Assembly: GCA_902520575.1 (NCBI GenBank)
Contig: CABYOG010000004.1
Location: 1 to 42,655, forward strand
Reading direction: 5' to 3'
Length of the DNA stretch: 42,655 nt
From: an uncultured SAR116 cluster alpha proteobacterium
GTDB lineage: Bacteria > Pseudomonadota > Alphaproteobacteria > Puniceispirillales > Puniceispirillaceae
Position 1 is the stretch's first letter; the number at the start of each line of letters is the position of its first letter. A program made the position numbers and the translations under genes. This document shows, one piece after another, positions 15,740 to 25,126 of this stretch. Under the pieces are notes generated by a model. It was not told where the DNA came from, searched no databases, and worked only from the letters and a program-made list of their open reading frames with translations.

Positions 15740-17209
15740 ATGTTTAAAAGTAACAGAAAAACAAAAATTTACAGCTTTGTGGTAGGTGTGGTTTGCTTAA
15801 TATTGTTGACTTCCTGTCAGCCATCCACTCCGTTTGATCAAACGACAGCTGAGAGAGCGCCTTTGCAGGACGGGTCCGTCCCCCAACTCAGGCAGGCAGA
15901 TGTGCCTGATATTGTTGGGGACCTTATTGATCAAGTTGAAGAAGAGCAAATCACTCAGATTGAGGAAGTTGCTTTAGTAGCGAACAGGCCTGCTGTCTCC
16001 TTGCCTGTTGACAATGTGCGCAGCCGCCTTGCTGAAGAGGCATTGAATGCAGCACTTGGCTTGTTAAAGACAAAACAGCCAAGAGATTCGTTGCCAGCTC
16101 AATCGTTCAGTTTGCCTCAAAAAGCTGTTACTAAGTTGCGAGTTGGGTTTTTATTGCCTTTCTCAGGTAACTTCGAAACACTGGGCAGAGATATAGCTGG
16201 CGGTGCAGAGATGGCGTTGTTTCAAATACGGGATCCCGAAATAGATATTGTTTTTTTTGATACAAAAGGCGGCTCACAGGCAGAACAGTCTGCGCGTCGA
16301 GCTGTTGCCTCAGATGTGGATATTGTTGTTGGTCCTTTGTTCACATCAGCTGTTCAAAAAGCACGTCCAATATTAGCTGCTTCGTCTATTCCGGTTCTTG
16401 CACTTTCAAATAATGTCCAGTCAGCCTCACCGGGGAACTGGGTGTTAGGCTATCTGCCCGAACAACAGATTGACCATTTATTGGGTTTTGCTGTTGGTGA
16501 AAAAAAGACAAGAATTGCTATATTGGCATCAGAAGATCCTTTTGGGAGACAAATTCTTGGGCATGCTGTTAAACGACTTTCCCAGTTTGGTTTGCGGCCT
16601 GCGCAGACCACGGTGCTCCCCCCACCCGTTCTGGCTGATGATGACAGGTTAAAAGAGGCTATAAAAAATTTTAGCCGTTACAGAAAGCCAGCAACAGATG
16701 GTGAGCCTTTGCCTGAACCAGCATATGATGTGCTGATTTTAGCAGGACAGCCTGATTTCATATTACGCACAGCCCCTGTATTGGCTTTTTATGATCTTGA
16801 TCCTGAAAGAGTGACTTATCTAGGAACAGATTTATGGACCAGGACAGATCTTGTCAGTGAACCGTCATTGCAAGGTAGCATCATTACCCAAGCAAGTCTG
16901 CCGCCGTCAGGAGAGTTTGAAAAGCATTGGCAGTCTGTGTTCAATAAGCCCTCAAATACTCTTGTGCGCCTTGGTTTTGATGCCTTCGCGTTAATTGCTT
17001 TGACAAAACAGGAGATGACTCAAAAACTAACCAAATCAGCCTCAACTCAAATGCGTCCTAAAGATATAGATTGGCGTGCTAGCTTGATTCGCAAGCAAGG
17101 CTTTCAAGGATTTAGTGGCCAGTTCAATTTATTGCCTGATGGACGTAACCAACGTGACTATGAGCTGTTTCGGATCAGCGATAATAAAATCAACTCTTTT
17201 CAGCCCTGA
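15740..17209 (+). CDS. Penicillin-binding protein activator lipoprotein (LpoA/LppC-like)
   Basis: This family has a periplasmic-binding-protein fold; E. coli LpoA activates the peptidoglycan synthase PBP1A from the outer membrane. With the ATG at 15740 (AGGA ten bases upstream) the product is 489 residues, with a signal ending in LLTSC and lipidated Cys26; an in-frame ATG at 15704 would add 12 residues before the signal. After a linker, the binding fold starts near residue 134 (LRVGFLLPFSGNFETLG) and runs to the end (FDAFALIAL, GFSGQFNLLPDGRNQRDYELF). The E. coli N-terminal TPR domain is missing, as in other alphaproteobacteria. Its 3-prime end overlaps that of hemW by 20 bases, tail to tail. 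Confidence 0.87.
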   Translation: MFKSNRKTKIYSFVVGVVCLILLTSCQPSTPFDQTTAERAPLQDGSVPQLRQADVPDIVGDLIDQVEEEQITQIEEVALVANRPAVSLPVDNVRSRLAEEALNAALGLLKTKQPRDSLPAQSFSLPQKAVTKLRVGFLLPFSGNFETLGRDIAGGAEMALFQIRDPEIDIVFFDTKGGSQAEQSARRAVASDVDIVVGPLFTSAVQKARPILAASSIPVLALSNNVQSASPGNWVLGYLPEQQIDHLLGFAVGEKKTRIAILASEDPFGRQILGHAVKRLSQFGLRPAQTTVLPPPVLADDDRLKEAIKNFSRYRKPATDGEPLPEPAYDVLILAGQPDFILRTAPVLAFYDLDPERVTYLGTDLWTRTDLVSEPSLQGSIITQASLPPSGEFEKHWQSVFNKPSNTLVRLGFDAFALIALTKQEMTQKLTKSASTQMRPKDIDWRASLIRKQGFQGFSGQFNLLPDGRNQRDYELFRISDNKINSFQP

Positions 17210-18413
17210 GCTCACTTTCTGGCACATCTAACAGTCGAGTCAAGATAGTGTTTAGCCGCAACCGCCCGTGCAGAGTTGTTCGCACAGTGCCGTTATCTAT
17301 TTCCAGCCACCCTTCTTGGATAAAAATATTCAGCCAGTCCTGATGAAGAATAAAATCTGCACCACCAAATGCTGGTGGCGGCGTCATAGGCCTGCCTTCA
17401 CATAAGCGCAGGCCCATCATCCAATATTCTTCAAAGCTCTGATACATGGGCTCTATAATTTGTGTCTCACAGCCATGACCATTTTTGGTAACATCTGAAA
17501 GCCAGCCATCAGGGCTTTTTCTATTTGCAATATGAAAGCGTCCGTTATCTGTTGTCATTCGACCATGTGCGCCAGGCCCGATTGCCAGCCAGTCACCCGC
17601 TTTCCAATAATTCACATTATGCGCAGAAGCCTGCCCAAGTTTTGCATAATTTGAAATCTCATAAGCATGAAGGCCAGCTTCGCTCAGCACTTCTTCTGTC
17701 ACCATATATAAATGGGCAACTGCATCATTATTTGCGGTCAAAACATCGCCTTTCCTGGCTCTGGTATGAAATATGGTTCCTGTTTCAATGGTGAGTTGGT
17801 AGCAGGATATATGCCCTAGCTCAAAGCTTAGCAAATTGTTAAGTTGTTCTTTCCAATTTGAATGTGTCTGTTCTGGTAGACCATAAATCAGATCAGCGGA
17901 TACGGAAGGGAAATATTTTTTGGCAGCAGTAATAGCGGATAGAGCCTCTTTTGTGTTATGTTCTCTACCCAAAAATTTTAGCCCGGTTTCATCTAATGAC
18001 TGTATCCCGACGGACACACGATTTATGCCAGCATCCGCAAAGGCGCTTAATTTTTCTGTCTCAACAGAAGTTGGATTCATTTCTGCCGTAATTTCGATAT
18101 TATCTGCCATTTTGAATAGACCAGCTGCACAATCTATGATGTCAGCTGTAATCTGGGGGGGCATTAATGACGGTGTCCCGCCCCCAAAAAAAAGACTTTT
18201 CAATTCGATGTCTCTGTGATCGACTGAAAAGGCCTCAGCAGCTTGTCTTGCTCTGAAGTCTAGTTCTGATAGGAGCGCCCATTTCCAAGCGGCGGTGTCA
18301 ATTTTCTCTGCCACATGAGAATTGAAGTCACAATAAGGGCATTTTGCCAGACAAAATGGCCAATGCACATAGAGACTGAGCGGATAAGTTTTCAAGTTCA
18401 GCTTTTCAGGCAT
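17190..18413 (-). CDS. hemW: HemW-type radical SAM protein, putative haem chaperone
   Basis: HemW binds haem and a 4Fe-4S cluster and helps to insert haem into respiratory enzymes; it was long misnamed oxygen-independent coproporphyrinogen oxidase. The 407-residue product has the radical SAM motif Cys21-x3-Cys25-x2-Cys28 in [32 protein letters not shown], and the HemW mark HNVNYW followed by GPGAHG. The start overlaps the rdgB stop by 16 bases, so hemW is the last gene of rph-rdgB-hemW. Confidence 0.94.
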   Translation of the reverse strand: MPEKLNLKTYPLSLYVHWPFCLAKCPYCDFNSHVAEKIDTAAWKWALLSELDFRARQAAEAFSVDHRDIELKSLFFGGGTPSLMPPQITADIIDCAAGLFKMADNIEITAEMNPTSVETEKLSAFADAGINRVSVGIQSLDETGLKFLGREHNTKEALSAITAAKKYFPSVSADLIYGLPEQTHSNWKEQLNNLLSFELGHISCYQLTIETGTIFHTRARKGDVLTANNDAVAHLYMVTEEVLSEAGLHAYEISNYAKLGQASAHNVNYWKAGDWLAIGPGAHGRMTTDNGRFHIANRKSPDGWLSDVTKNGHGCETQIIEPMYQSFEEYWMMGLRLCEGRPMTPPPAFGGADFILHQDWLNIFIQEGWLEIDNGTVRTTLHGRLRLNTILTRLLDVPESELRAEKS

Positions 18414-19006
18414 GCGCTGAGGAGTTGGGCAAAGGCATCCGCACGATGGCTCATCGCATGTTTTTCCGATGGGTCCATTTCGCCAAATGTCTGCTGGCGG
18501 CCAAGTGGCGTGAAAATCGGGTCATATCCAAACCCATTCTGCCCTCTGGCTGGCCAGGTGACGCTGCCATTGACTCGTCCTTCAAAACTTTCTGTGTGAC
18601 CATCAGGCCAGGCCAGTGCCAATGCACAAACAAATGAACAGCTTCTATCTGGATTGTTACCAAGAAGCAGCGCTTCGCTCACGCGGCGCATAGCATGAGC
18701 AAAATCCTTTTCAGGACCTGCCCAGCGAGCGGAATAAATGCCCGGCGCACCGCCAAGAGCATTTACGACAAGACCTGAATCATCCGCTAATGCAGGCAAT
18801 TGTGCTGCTTTTGCAGCAAGCTCTGCCTTTAAGACAGCATTTTGAATGAAAGTCTGGCCGGTTTCCTCTGGCTCATCTAGCCCCAGCTCGCGAGCTCCAA
18901 CAATATCAATCTCCAGCGGGCGTAGCAAATCAGCAATTTCAGCGACTTTGCCCTGATTGTGACTGGCAATCACAAGTCTATCCTTATTATTCAAAACTCG
19001 ACTCAT
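18398..19006 (-). CDS. rdgB: XTP/dITP pyrophosphatase (RdgB/HAM1)
   Basis: RdgB hydrolyses ITP, dITP and XTP to the monophosphates, keeping deaminated purines out of DNA and RNA. The 202-residue protein starts with [14 protein letters not shown] (residues 11-24) and has [37 protein letters not shown] and the end SHRADAF, all diagnostic. It follows rph by 29 bases and overlaps hemW by 16. Confidence 0.95.
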   Translation of the reverse strand: MSRVLNNKDRLVIASHNQGKVAEIADLLRPLEIDIVGARELGLDEPEETGQTFIQNAVLKAELAAKAAQLPALADDSGLVVNALGGAPGIYSARWAGPEKDFAHAMRRVSEALLLGNNPDRSCSFVCALALAWPDGHTESFEGRVNGSVTWPARGQNGFGYDPIFTPLGRQQTFGEMDPSEKHAMSHRADAFAQLLSACLKS

Positions 19007-19035
19007 CTTTCAATACAGTCCTGTTGTTAAAATAT

Positions 19036-19776
19036 TCAGTTGGCTGGTCGTGGTTGACGCGATGCGCTTAGCTGCAGCGGAAATAACTCAGCGCAGCCGT
19101 TTTGGGCAAGACGGAGCATCTGGCTGAACTGTTCTGGTGAGAAAGGTGTATGTTCAGCTGTGCCCTGAATTTCAACAATTCCACCGGTTGCTGTCAAAAC
19201 GAAATTCGCATCAGTGTGGGCGCTGCTGTCTTCATCATAATCCAAATCCAGAACAGTCCCTTCTTCTGTTATCCCGCAGGACACGGCAGCAACCTGATCG
19301 CGCAGCGGAAAGCTGGAAGCTGCTCCTTTTTGGAGCAGCACCTCACAGGCAAGTGATAACGCTATCCAGGCACCTGTGATCGAAGCGGTTCGGGTTCCGC
19401 CATCAGCCTGAATAACATCACAGTCAATTTTAATCTGGCGTTCACCAAGAGCACTTAGATCCGTGACAGCCCGCAAAGATCTTCCGATTAGACGCTGAAT
19501 TTCTTGCGTTCGACCAGACTGTTTGCCTCTCGCAGCTTCGCGTTCCATACGTGAATGTGTTGCCCTTGGAAGCATGCCATATTCAGCTGTTACCCAGCCC
19601 TGCCCGGTTCCCCGTAGAAAAGAGGGCACGCGTTCGTCAACAGATGCTGTGCAAATTACATGTGTTTGGCCAAACCTGATCAGACAGGATCCTTCCGCAT
19701 AAGGTGAAAAATGGGGCTCAATACTGACTGACCGCATTTGTTCTGCTGTACGGCCGGAAGGACGGAGAGAAGTCAT
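19036..19776 (-). CDS. rph: Ribonuclease PH
   Basis: RNase PH is a phosphorolytic 3-5 exoribonuclease that trims tRNA and rRNA ends. The 246-residue protein has the family start [56 protein letters not shown] and [20 protein letters not shown]. It is the first gene of a leftward run with rdgB and hemW and is divergent from hrcA with 115 bases between the starts. That gap contains two inverted repeats. Confidence 0.96.
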   Translation of the reverse strand: MTSLRPSGRTAEQMRSVSIEPHFSPYAEGSCLIRFGQTHVICTASVDERVPSFLRGTGQGWVTAEYGMLPRATHSRMEREAARGKQSGRTQEIQRLIGRSLRAVTDLSALGERQIKIDCDVIQADGGTRTASITGAWIALSLACEVLLQKGAASSFPLRDQVAAVSCGITEEGTVLDLDYDEDSSAHTDANFVLTATGGIVEIQGTAEHTPFSPEQFSQMLRLAQNGCAELFPLQLSASRQPRPAN

Positions 19777-19805
19777 TTTACGCTGTTGCCTTTACCACGT
19801 GCTGT

Positions 19806-19868
19806 CTGCAGAAAAATTTTGCAGCAAAACAAAACACAGTTATGTTAACTTCTAAAAGTCATAACATA
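19806..19868. promoter_or_regulatory. Inverted repeats between rph and hrcA
   Basis: Two repeats lie in the divergent gap: CTGCA-N9-TGCAG (19806-19824) and TATGTTA-N14-TAACATA (19841-19868). The second ends 23 bases ahead of the hrcA ATG. Neither is the CIRCE element bound by HrcA (TTAGCACTC-N9-GAGTGCTAA). They could be operator or promoter elements; no function is shown by the sequence alone. Confidence 0.3.
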
Positions 19869-19891
19869 GCCGCAGAAAATAGGGTATCCCC

Positions 19892-20947
19892 ATGACCTCA
19901 CTTCCTGTTTTGGAAATAACCAAGAGAAGTCAGGAAATTTTCAATATCATTGTCAATAACTACCTTGAGACAGGAACGCCTGTCGGATCAGGTGTGATTT
20001 CATCTCATCCAGAGATTGGATTATCATCGGCATCTGTTCGGGCCATTATGGCAGAGCTTGAAGGTGCGGGATTGTTATTTTCACCTCATACATCATCAGG
20101 CAGGCTACCTACACATGCTGGTTTGCGTTTGTTTGTTGATGGATTAATGGAATTGAGAAACACTCTTTCGGTAGACAGTGCAGCAAAATATGAATCGTTG
20201 GCTGTAGGTGACGGGCTGTCTGTGAATCAGGCGTTAGATAAAGCAAGTCTTGCCTTATCCGGTTTGTCTAAATGTGCAGCCCTTGTAATGGCTCCAAGCG
20301 TTGATTTATCTGTAAATCATATTGAATTTGTGCCCGTTCAAAACACGAAAATTCTGGTGATTCTCGTATTCTCGAATGGGCATGTTGAGAACCGCCTAAT
20401 TGAAATGCCTGCTGGTATTCCTCCTCATTGTCTTGTTGAAGCGTCTAACTACATGAATGGTCATTACAAGGGAAAACCCCTTTCATCAATCGTCCAACTG
20501 GCCGAACAGGATCGACTTCATCATAAGGCAGAACTTGACCTTTTAACTAGTGATTTAATCGGGCGGGGTCTGGCCAGTTGGTCTGACGAAGACTCAAGTG
20601 ATGAGGCCTCATTGATCCTGAATGGGCAGGCCAATTTGCTTCAAGATGTCAAAGTTGTAGATGATTTAGCGCGGGTCCGCATGTTGTTTGATAAGTTGGA
20701 GATGCAAAGCCATGCGACTCAGCTGATGCAGTCTGTCATTTCAGCAGATGGCCTGCAAATATTTATTGGCTCTGAACATGATTTATTCTCTGAAACAGGC
20801 TGCTCGGTTGTCCTGTCGCCTTACCGGAACGCCGATAGAAAAATTATTGGTGCGGTTGGCGTCATTGGACCGCGTCACATGAATTATGCGCGAATCATTC
20901 CAATGGTGGATTATACAAGCAAGGCTATTGCCCGTTTCCTCAGCTAG
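19892..20947 (+). CDS. hrcA: Heat-inducible transcription repressor HrcA
   Basis: HrcA represses chaperonin genes by binding CIRCE elements and is kept active by GroEL. The 351-residue product has the N-terminal winged helix (RSQEIFNIIVNNYLETGTP, then LSSASVRAIMAELEGAGLL) and the signature SGRLPTHAGLRLFVDGL, followed by the GAF-like domain and the C-terminal VIGPRHMNYARIIPMVDYT. No CIRCE is visible in front of hrcA, grpE or dnaK, in line with alphaproteobacteria in which HrcA mostly controls groESL, which is not in this window. Its end overlaps the convergent zinc-ribbon gene by eight bases. Confidence 0.95.
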   Translation: MTSLPVLEITKRSQEIFNIIVNNYLETGTPVGSGVISSHPEIGLSSASVRAIMAELEGAGLLFSPHTSSGRLPTHAGLRLFVDGLMELRNTLSVDSAAKYESLAVGDGLSVNQALDKASLALSGLSKCAALVMAPSVDLSVNHIEFVPVQNTKILVILVFSNGHVENRLIEMPAGIPPHCLVEASNYMNGHYKGKPLSSIVQLAEQDRLHHKAELDLLTSDLIGRGLASWSDEDSSDEASLILNGQANLLQDVKVVDDLARVRMLFDKLEMQSHATQLMQSVISADGLQIFIGSEHDLFSETGCSVVLSPYRNADRKIIGAVGVIGPRHMNYARIIPMVDYTSKAIARFLS

Positions 20948-21452
20948 GTGCCAACATAGCTGTAAAATAGCTTGAAACAATAGCGTAGTCAGGAATATGC
21001 AGAAAAATTGCATCAAGCCATTCCCGGCTGATCAAACCCTCATGTGCTGCCATGACTGATATACTGACTATAAAAAAACCTAAAAAAACGAAAGCGAGCC
21101 CCGTTCGCATCCCAATAGCCTGCTTAGCATCAAAATAGCCTTCCTCTGTCTGATAAAGCTCAACAATTTCATTTTGCAGCTTAGGTAGAGGGGCATGGCA
21201 ATCAGGGCAAAACAGAGGAAATTTCCCATCGATAGCTGATTTGTGGATGTCCTTATCGAATGAAGTCTTGCGCCCACAATCTGAACAACGCAGCTCGATT
21301 TGTTGGGACAGGGGTGCTGGCGAGGCCACAACAGGCACATAATAATGTTGATGGCAGTGATGACAGGCAACTGGCCAGTCACTGGCATATTTTAAATTCT
21401 CAGGAACTACACCAACGACCTGACAATGAGGACAGGCAACTTTAATGTTCAT
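20940..21452 (-). CDS. Zinc-ribbon membrane protein of unknown function
   Basis: A 170-residue protein with four Cys pairs: C7/C10 and C30/C33 form an MJ0042-like zinc ribbon, C56/C59 and C82/C85 a second one. A hydrophobic segment at about 117-135 should anchor it in the membrane, with a 35-residue tail beyond. It starts within the stop of the upstream basic-tail gene (four-base overlap), so the pair is translationally coupled. It ends inside the 3-prime end of hrcA. The two genes lie between hrcA and grpE, which are neighbours in many alphaproteobacteria. Function is unknown; redox, metal or nucleic-acid contact are all possible. Confidence 0.75.
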   Translation of the reverse strand: MNIKVACPHCQVVGVVPENLKYASDWPVACHHCHQHYYVPVVASPAPLSQQIELRCSDCGRKTSFDKDIHKSAIDGKFPLFCPDCHAPLPKLQNEIVELYQTEEGYFDAKQAIGMRTGLAFVFLGFFIVSISVMAAHEGLISREWLDAIFLHIPDYAIVSSYFTAMLAPS

Positions 21453-22123
21453 TTCGGTTTTGTCCGTTTTGCGGTAGACTGTCTTTTTGATGCGGATTTG
21501 CGCGCGGCTTTTTCTTTAGTTGTTTTTGATGTTTTTGCAACGTTTCTCTGCTTTGGACTTGTTTTTTTAGCAGATGTGTCTTTGTTTGAGGGTTTCTTTA
21601 TAGCTTGCATTCGAACTGCCATGCGCCTTTCAATTTCAGCATCGATCAAATTAGCTAGATGTTTGGCAAATGTATGCTCTTTGGATCTAACCTCTTGTTC
21701 ATCTGGAAGCACTGAAGTGGGCGTGTTTGTGTTAGCTGTATCAGGGTCTGATTTTTCCTGTGCTGAGGGTTCTGGCTGCTCAAGTTTCTGATTATTTTTG
21801 TTCCCAGCAGCGATAACGGCCTGTCTAATCTCCAGAAATGGATTGGCCTCCTGCTCTTTATCTGCATCTATTTCAGCAGCAAATTTGGTAGCGTTATCAT
21901 CCGCAAATGCCGCATGCAAACGCCCGCTCAGCACAATATCATCATATTCACTTGCTACCTCCTGCTGGCCTATTTGCACAGGTAAGCTTCCAATAATAGG
22001 AAGGTCTCTAAGATTGTGACGCCGTAAGCCATCTGTATTTGGACGATCTGTGTGGCTGGCTTGCTCATATAGACTTTCTATCGACGCCATAACAAGATTA
22101 TCATTGAAAGGTTTTTGCTTCAT
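21449..22123 (-). CDS. Unknown protein with lysine-rich C-terminal tail
   Basis: The start is uncertain: the ATG at 22123 gives 224 residues beginning MKQKPFNDNLVMASIESL, while an upstream ATG at 22222 would add 33 residues with a Phe-rich stretch; neither has a good ribosome site. The N-terminal 160 residues are polar and acidic, likely disordered in part, with a short helical block (HLANLIDAEIERRMAVRMQA). The last 51 residues hold 19 Lys/Arg and only 2 acidic residues, with repeated AKKT, AKTSK and AKRT units, similar in style to histone H1 or AlgP tails. This suggests binding to nucleic acid or another polyanion. I do not recognise the family. It is coupled to the zinc-ribbon gene. Confidence 0.65.
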   Translation of the reverse strand: MKQKPFNDNLVMASIESLYEQASHTDRPNTDGLRRHNLRDLPIIGSLPVQIGQQEVASEYDDIVLSGRLHAAFADDNATKFAAEIDADKEQEANPFLEIRQAVIAAGNKNNQKLEQPEPSAQEKSDPDTANTNTPTSVLPDEQEVRSKEHTFAKHLANLIDAEIERRMAVRMQAIKKPSNKDTSAKKTSPKQRNVAKTSKTTKEKAARKSASKRQSTAKRTKPK

Positions 22124-22324
22124 AAAACAGTCTTTGCTGAATTCTTCTTCAGGCACCAGTTTAAAAAAAAACATAAAAAATGTCCAATCTCTACTTGGCA
22201 TCTGGGAGTTTTGTCCCCACATTTTGGATCGCTAATTCAAATCAACCAGTACATCTAGTGCTGACCTGCTGTTAGGCAGTTTCTGTGTTTGAAAGTGAGA
22301 TATCGTTAGAGAATGAGGGTCAAT

Positions 22325-22978
22325 ATGACAAGTAGCACTGATAAAGCTGAGCCATCGAAGTCTGATTCAGCACAGGACGATTTTAGTCAGGCTGACCAGC
22401 CTGAGGGAAGTCACGCTTCAGATAGTATCACACCCAAAACAAGTCCTATTGAAAACGAGGTACCACTGGAGTCCTCAGTTGATACAGATGATGGTGCTGA
22501 CCTGGAGCCTGAAGTAGAGGAGCTAAGAAACCAGCTTCTTCGGGTGATGGCGGATAATGAGAACTTACGGAAACGAACAGAGCGAGAGGTGGTAGCAGCA
22601 AAAAAATATGGAATTTTTTCTTTTGTTCGCGACTTGCTTGCCTCTGTAGACAATTTGGAAAAAGCAATTTCCTTAATCCCTGAAAATAAAGACGAGATGG
22701 ACGAAACGTTAAAAAACATTTTGATTGGTGTTGACATGACTGGTCGTGAGGTTGCGTCTGTTTTAGAGCGGCACGGGATTAGCAAAATCAATCCCGAAGG
22801 CGAAAAATTTGATTACAATTTGCATCAGGCAATGTTTGAGGTGCCAACAAATGAAGTGGAGCCAGGAACAGTTGTTCAGGTTGTACAGCTAGGTTATCTG
22901 CTGCACGATAGGTTGATACGTCCGGCCATGGTTGGTGTATCTAAGGCAGTAGAGCCTGAAACTTCAGAAACTGCTTAA
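22325..22978 (+). CDS. grpE: Nucleotide exchange factor GrpE
   Basis: GrpE releases ADP from DnaK. The start ATG at 22325 is preferred because GAGGG lies six bases before it; an in-frame ATG at 22313 overlaps that site. The product is 217 residues: an acidic, disordered N-terminus (to about 65), the long dimerising helix (ELRNQLLRVMADNENLRKR), and the beta domain (FDYNLHQAMFEVPTNEVEPG, LLHDRLIRPAMVGVSK). It precedes dnaK by 153 bases, where dnaK has its own promoter. Confidence 0.95.
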   Translation: MTSSTDKAEPSKSDSAQDDFSQADQPEGSHASDSITPKTSPIENEVPLESSVDTDDGADLEPEVEELRNQLLRVMADNENLRKRTEREVVAAKKYGIFSFVRDLLASVDNLEKAISLIPENKDEMDETLKNILIGVDMTGREVASVLERHGISKINPEGEKFDYNLHQAMFEVPTNEVEPGTVVQVVQLGYLLHDRLIRPAMVGVSKAVEPETSETA

Positions 22979-23030
22979 GACTGACACGCTGGTTCGTTAC
23001 TTTTGGGCCATTGTTAGAATTTGCCTGCCT

Positions 23031-23058
23031 CTTGTATCGGTGAAAACAGTTCTTATAT
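23031..23058 (+). promoter_or_regulatory. RpoH (sigma-32) promoter of dnaK
   Basis: CTTG (23031-23034), 17 bases, then CTTATAT (23052-23058) matches the alphaproteobacterial heat-shock consensus CTTG-N17/18-CYTAT-T at every fixed base. It lies 73 bases ahead of the dnaK ATG, in the gap after grpE. Position and fit together make heat-shock sigma control of dnaK-dnaJ likely. Confidence 0.72.
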
Positions 23059-23131
23059 ACATCAAGCATCTATTTTTGTGCGGCTCTAAATGAAAATTTC
23101 TGGAACCAGAACTTAAGAAGGACATCAGAAA

Positions 23132-25048
23132 ATGGGAAGAGTGATAGGTATTGATCTGGGAACAACAAATTCTTGTGTTGCGGTCATGGACGGAAAGGAC
23201 ACACGCGTTATTGAGAACGCTGAAGGGTCTCGTACTACTCCATCAATGATCGGTTTCGCGGACGATGGGGAGCGTCTTGTTGGGCAGCCTGCTAAGCGTC
23301 AGGCAGTGACCAATCCTGAGAAAACAATTTTTGCTGTTAAGAGACTAATTGGACGCCGTGCCGATGAACCAGCAATTAAAGAATTCTCTGACCTGGTGCC
23401 TTACGAAGTGAAGTCGGCAAAAAATGGTGATGCATGGATTGAGGTTGATGGTGAAGAATACTCACCATCTCAAATGTCGAGCTTCATTTTGAGGAAACTT
23501 AAAGAGGATGCTGAGGCCTTTTTGGGTGAAGATGTCGATCAAGCTGTGATTACAGTACCAGCTTATTTCAATGATGCGCAACGACAGGCCACAAAGGATG
23601 CTGGTAAAATTGCCGGTCTTGAAGTGCTGCGGATCATCAATGAGCCTACAGCGGCGGCCCTTGCTTATGGATTGGACAAAAAGGAAACTGGCACTATTGC
23701 AGTGTTTGACCTTGGGGGCGGCACGTTTGACGTGTCCATTCTTGAGATCGGTGATGGCGTATTTGAGGTAAAATCAACAAATGGTGATACCTTCCTTGGC
23801 GGCGAAGATTTTGATCAGGTTGTAATCGATTTTCTAGCAGATGAGTTCAAGGCTGAACAAGGTATCGATTTACGCTCTGATAGGATGGCTCTGCAGCGCC
23901 TCAAAGAAGCTGCTGAAAAAGCAAAGATTGAGCTATCCAGCACAACACAAACAGAGGTCAATCTACCTTTCATCACTGCCGACCAAACAGGACCTAAGCA
24001 TCTGAATGTTAAGATGAGCCGCTCAAAGCTGGAACAGCTTGTTGACAAACTCGTCAAGCGTTCTCTTGAGCCATGTAAGAAGGCATTGAAGGACGCTGGT
24101 GTTTCAACTAGCGAAATCGACGAGGTGATACTAGTTGGTGGCATGACGAGAATGCCAAAAATTATCGAAACTGTAGAAAAATTTTTCGGTAAGGAGCCGC
24201 ACCGGGGTGTAAATCCTGATGAAGTTGTTGCCAGCGGGGCGGCAATACAGGCAGGGGTGCTGACTGGTGATGTAAAAGACGTCCTGCTTTTGGACGTGAC
24301 ACCCTTGTCACTGGGAATTGAAACACTTGGTGGCGTGTTTACACGTTTAATTGATCGCAACACAACAATTCCAACAAAGAAAAGTCAAGTTTTTTCAACA
24401 GCTGATGACAATCAATCAGCCGTGACGATTTCTGTTTATCAGGGCGAACGTGAAATGGCGTCTGACAACAAGCTTCTTGGTCAGTTTAACTTAGAAGGTA
24501 TACCTTCGGCTGCGCGCGGGGTGCCACAAATTGAAGTAACCTTTGACATTGATGCAAATGGAATTGTTAAAGTCAGCGCCAAAGATAAGGCAACTGGAAA
24601 AGAGCAGGCAATTAGCATTAAAGCATCTGGTGGACTTGATGATAACGAGATTGAACAGATGGTTCAGGATGCCGAAACTTATGCTGAGCAGGATAAAGAG
24701 CGCAGGGAAAAGGTTGAGGCCCGTAATCAGGCCGAAGCCTTAGTGCATGGCGCACAGAAATCCTTAGATGATTTGGGTGATAAGGCTGACTCGGCAATGA
24801 AAGCTGATGTGGAAGCTGCAATTGCCGAGCTTAAGACAGTCCTGGAAGGGGAAGATGATCAGCAGATTTCAGAAAAATCTGAAGCGCTGTCAGCTGTATT
24901 AATGAAGCTCGGCGAAGCGGCCTATCAAGGTGAACAGGATATGGCCGGCGCGCAAGGTGATGATACAAACACGAGCCAAGATAATGATGATGTGGTGGAT
25001 GCCGAGTTTGAAGAGGTTGATGATGACAAAGATGCTAAGAAAGCCTGA
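23132..25048 (+). CDS. dnaK: Molecular chaperone DnaK (Hsp70)
   Basis: DnaK binds exposed hydrophobic peptides in an ATP-driven cycle with DnaJ and GrpE. The 638-residue protein is full length: [11 protein letters not shown] (6-16) as phosphate loop 1, the [17 protein letters not shown] block, [24 protein letters not shown], and [15 protein letters not shown] adenosine contact (here [11 protein letters not shown]). The interdomain linker [13 protein letters not shown] leads to the substrate domain, and the tail ends with an acidic [19 protein letters not shown] lies about 14 bases ahead of the ATG. It is followed by dnaJ after 78 bases. Confidence 0.98.
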   Translation: MGRVIGIDLGTTNSCVAVMDGKDTRVIENAEGSRTTPSMIGFADDGERLVGQPAKRQAVTNPEKTIFAVKRLIGRRADEPAIKEFSDLVPYEVKSAKNGDAWIEVDGEEYSPSQMSSFILRKLKEDAEAFLGEDVDQAVITVPAYFNDAQRQATKDAGKIAGLEVLRIINEPTAAALAYGLDKKETGTIAVFDLGGGTFDVSILEIGDGVFEVKSTNGDTFLGGEDFDQVVIDFLADEFKAEQGIDLRSDRMALQRLKEAAEKAKIELSSTTQTEVNLPFITADQTGPKHLNVKMSRSKLEQLVDKLVKRSLEPCKKALKDAGVSTSEIDEVILVGGMTRMPKIIETVEKFFGKEPHRGVNPDEVVASGAAIQAGVLTGDVKDVLLLDVTPLSLGIETLGGVFTRLIDRNTTIPTKKSQVFSTADDNQSAVTISVYQGEREMASDNKLLGQFNLEGIPSAARGVPQIEVTFDIDANGIVKVSAKDKATGKEQAISIKASGGLDDNEIEQMVQDAETYAEQDKERREKVEARNQAEALVHGAQKSLDDLGDKADSAMKADVEAAIAELKTVLEGEDDQQISEKSEALSAVLMKLGEAAYQGEQDMAGAQGDDTNTSQDNDDVVDAEFEEVDDDKDAKKA

Positions 25049-25126
25049 TTCTATTCGGATGTAAAATAGCTGAAGCACCACCAAAACTCTCGTTAATGGT
25101 CTGAAACTGCAGGGCAGAACCGATTA

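Noticed and set aside
21449..22123. PopZ-like polar organising protein
   Set aside because: The acidic middle and a short C-terminal helix recall PopZ, but the N-terminal PopZ helix motif is absent and the tail is strongly basic.
23815..24363. 182-codon antisense frame inside dnaK
   Set aside because: Ser/Thr-rich composition typical of a mirror of a conserved coding frame; dnaK is clearly the real gene.
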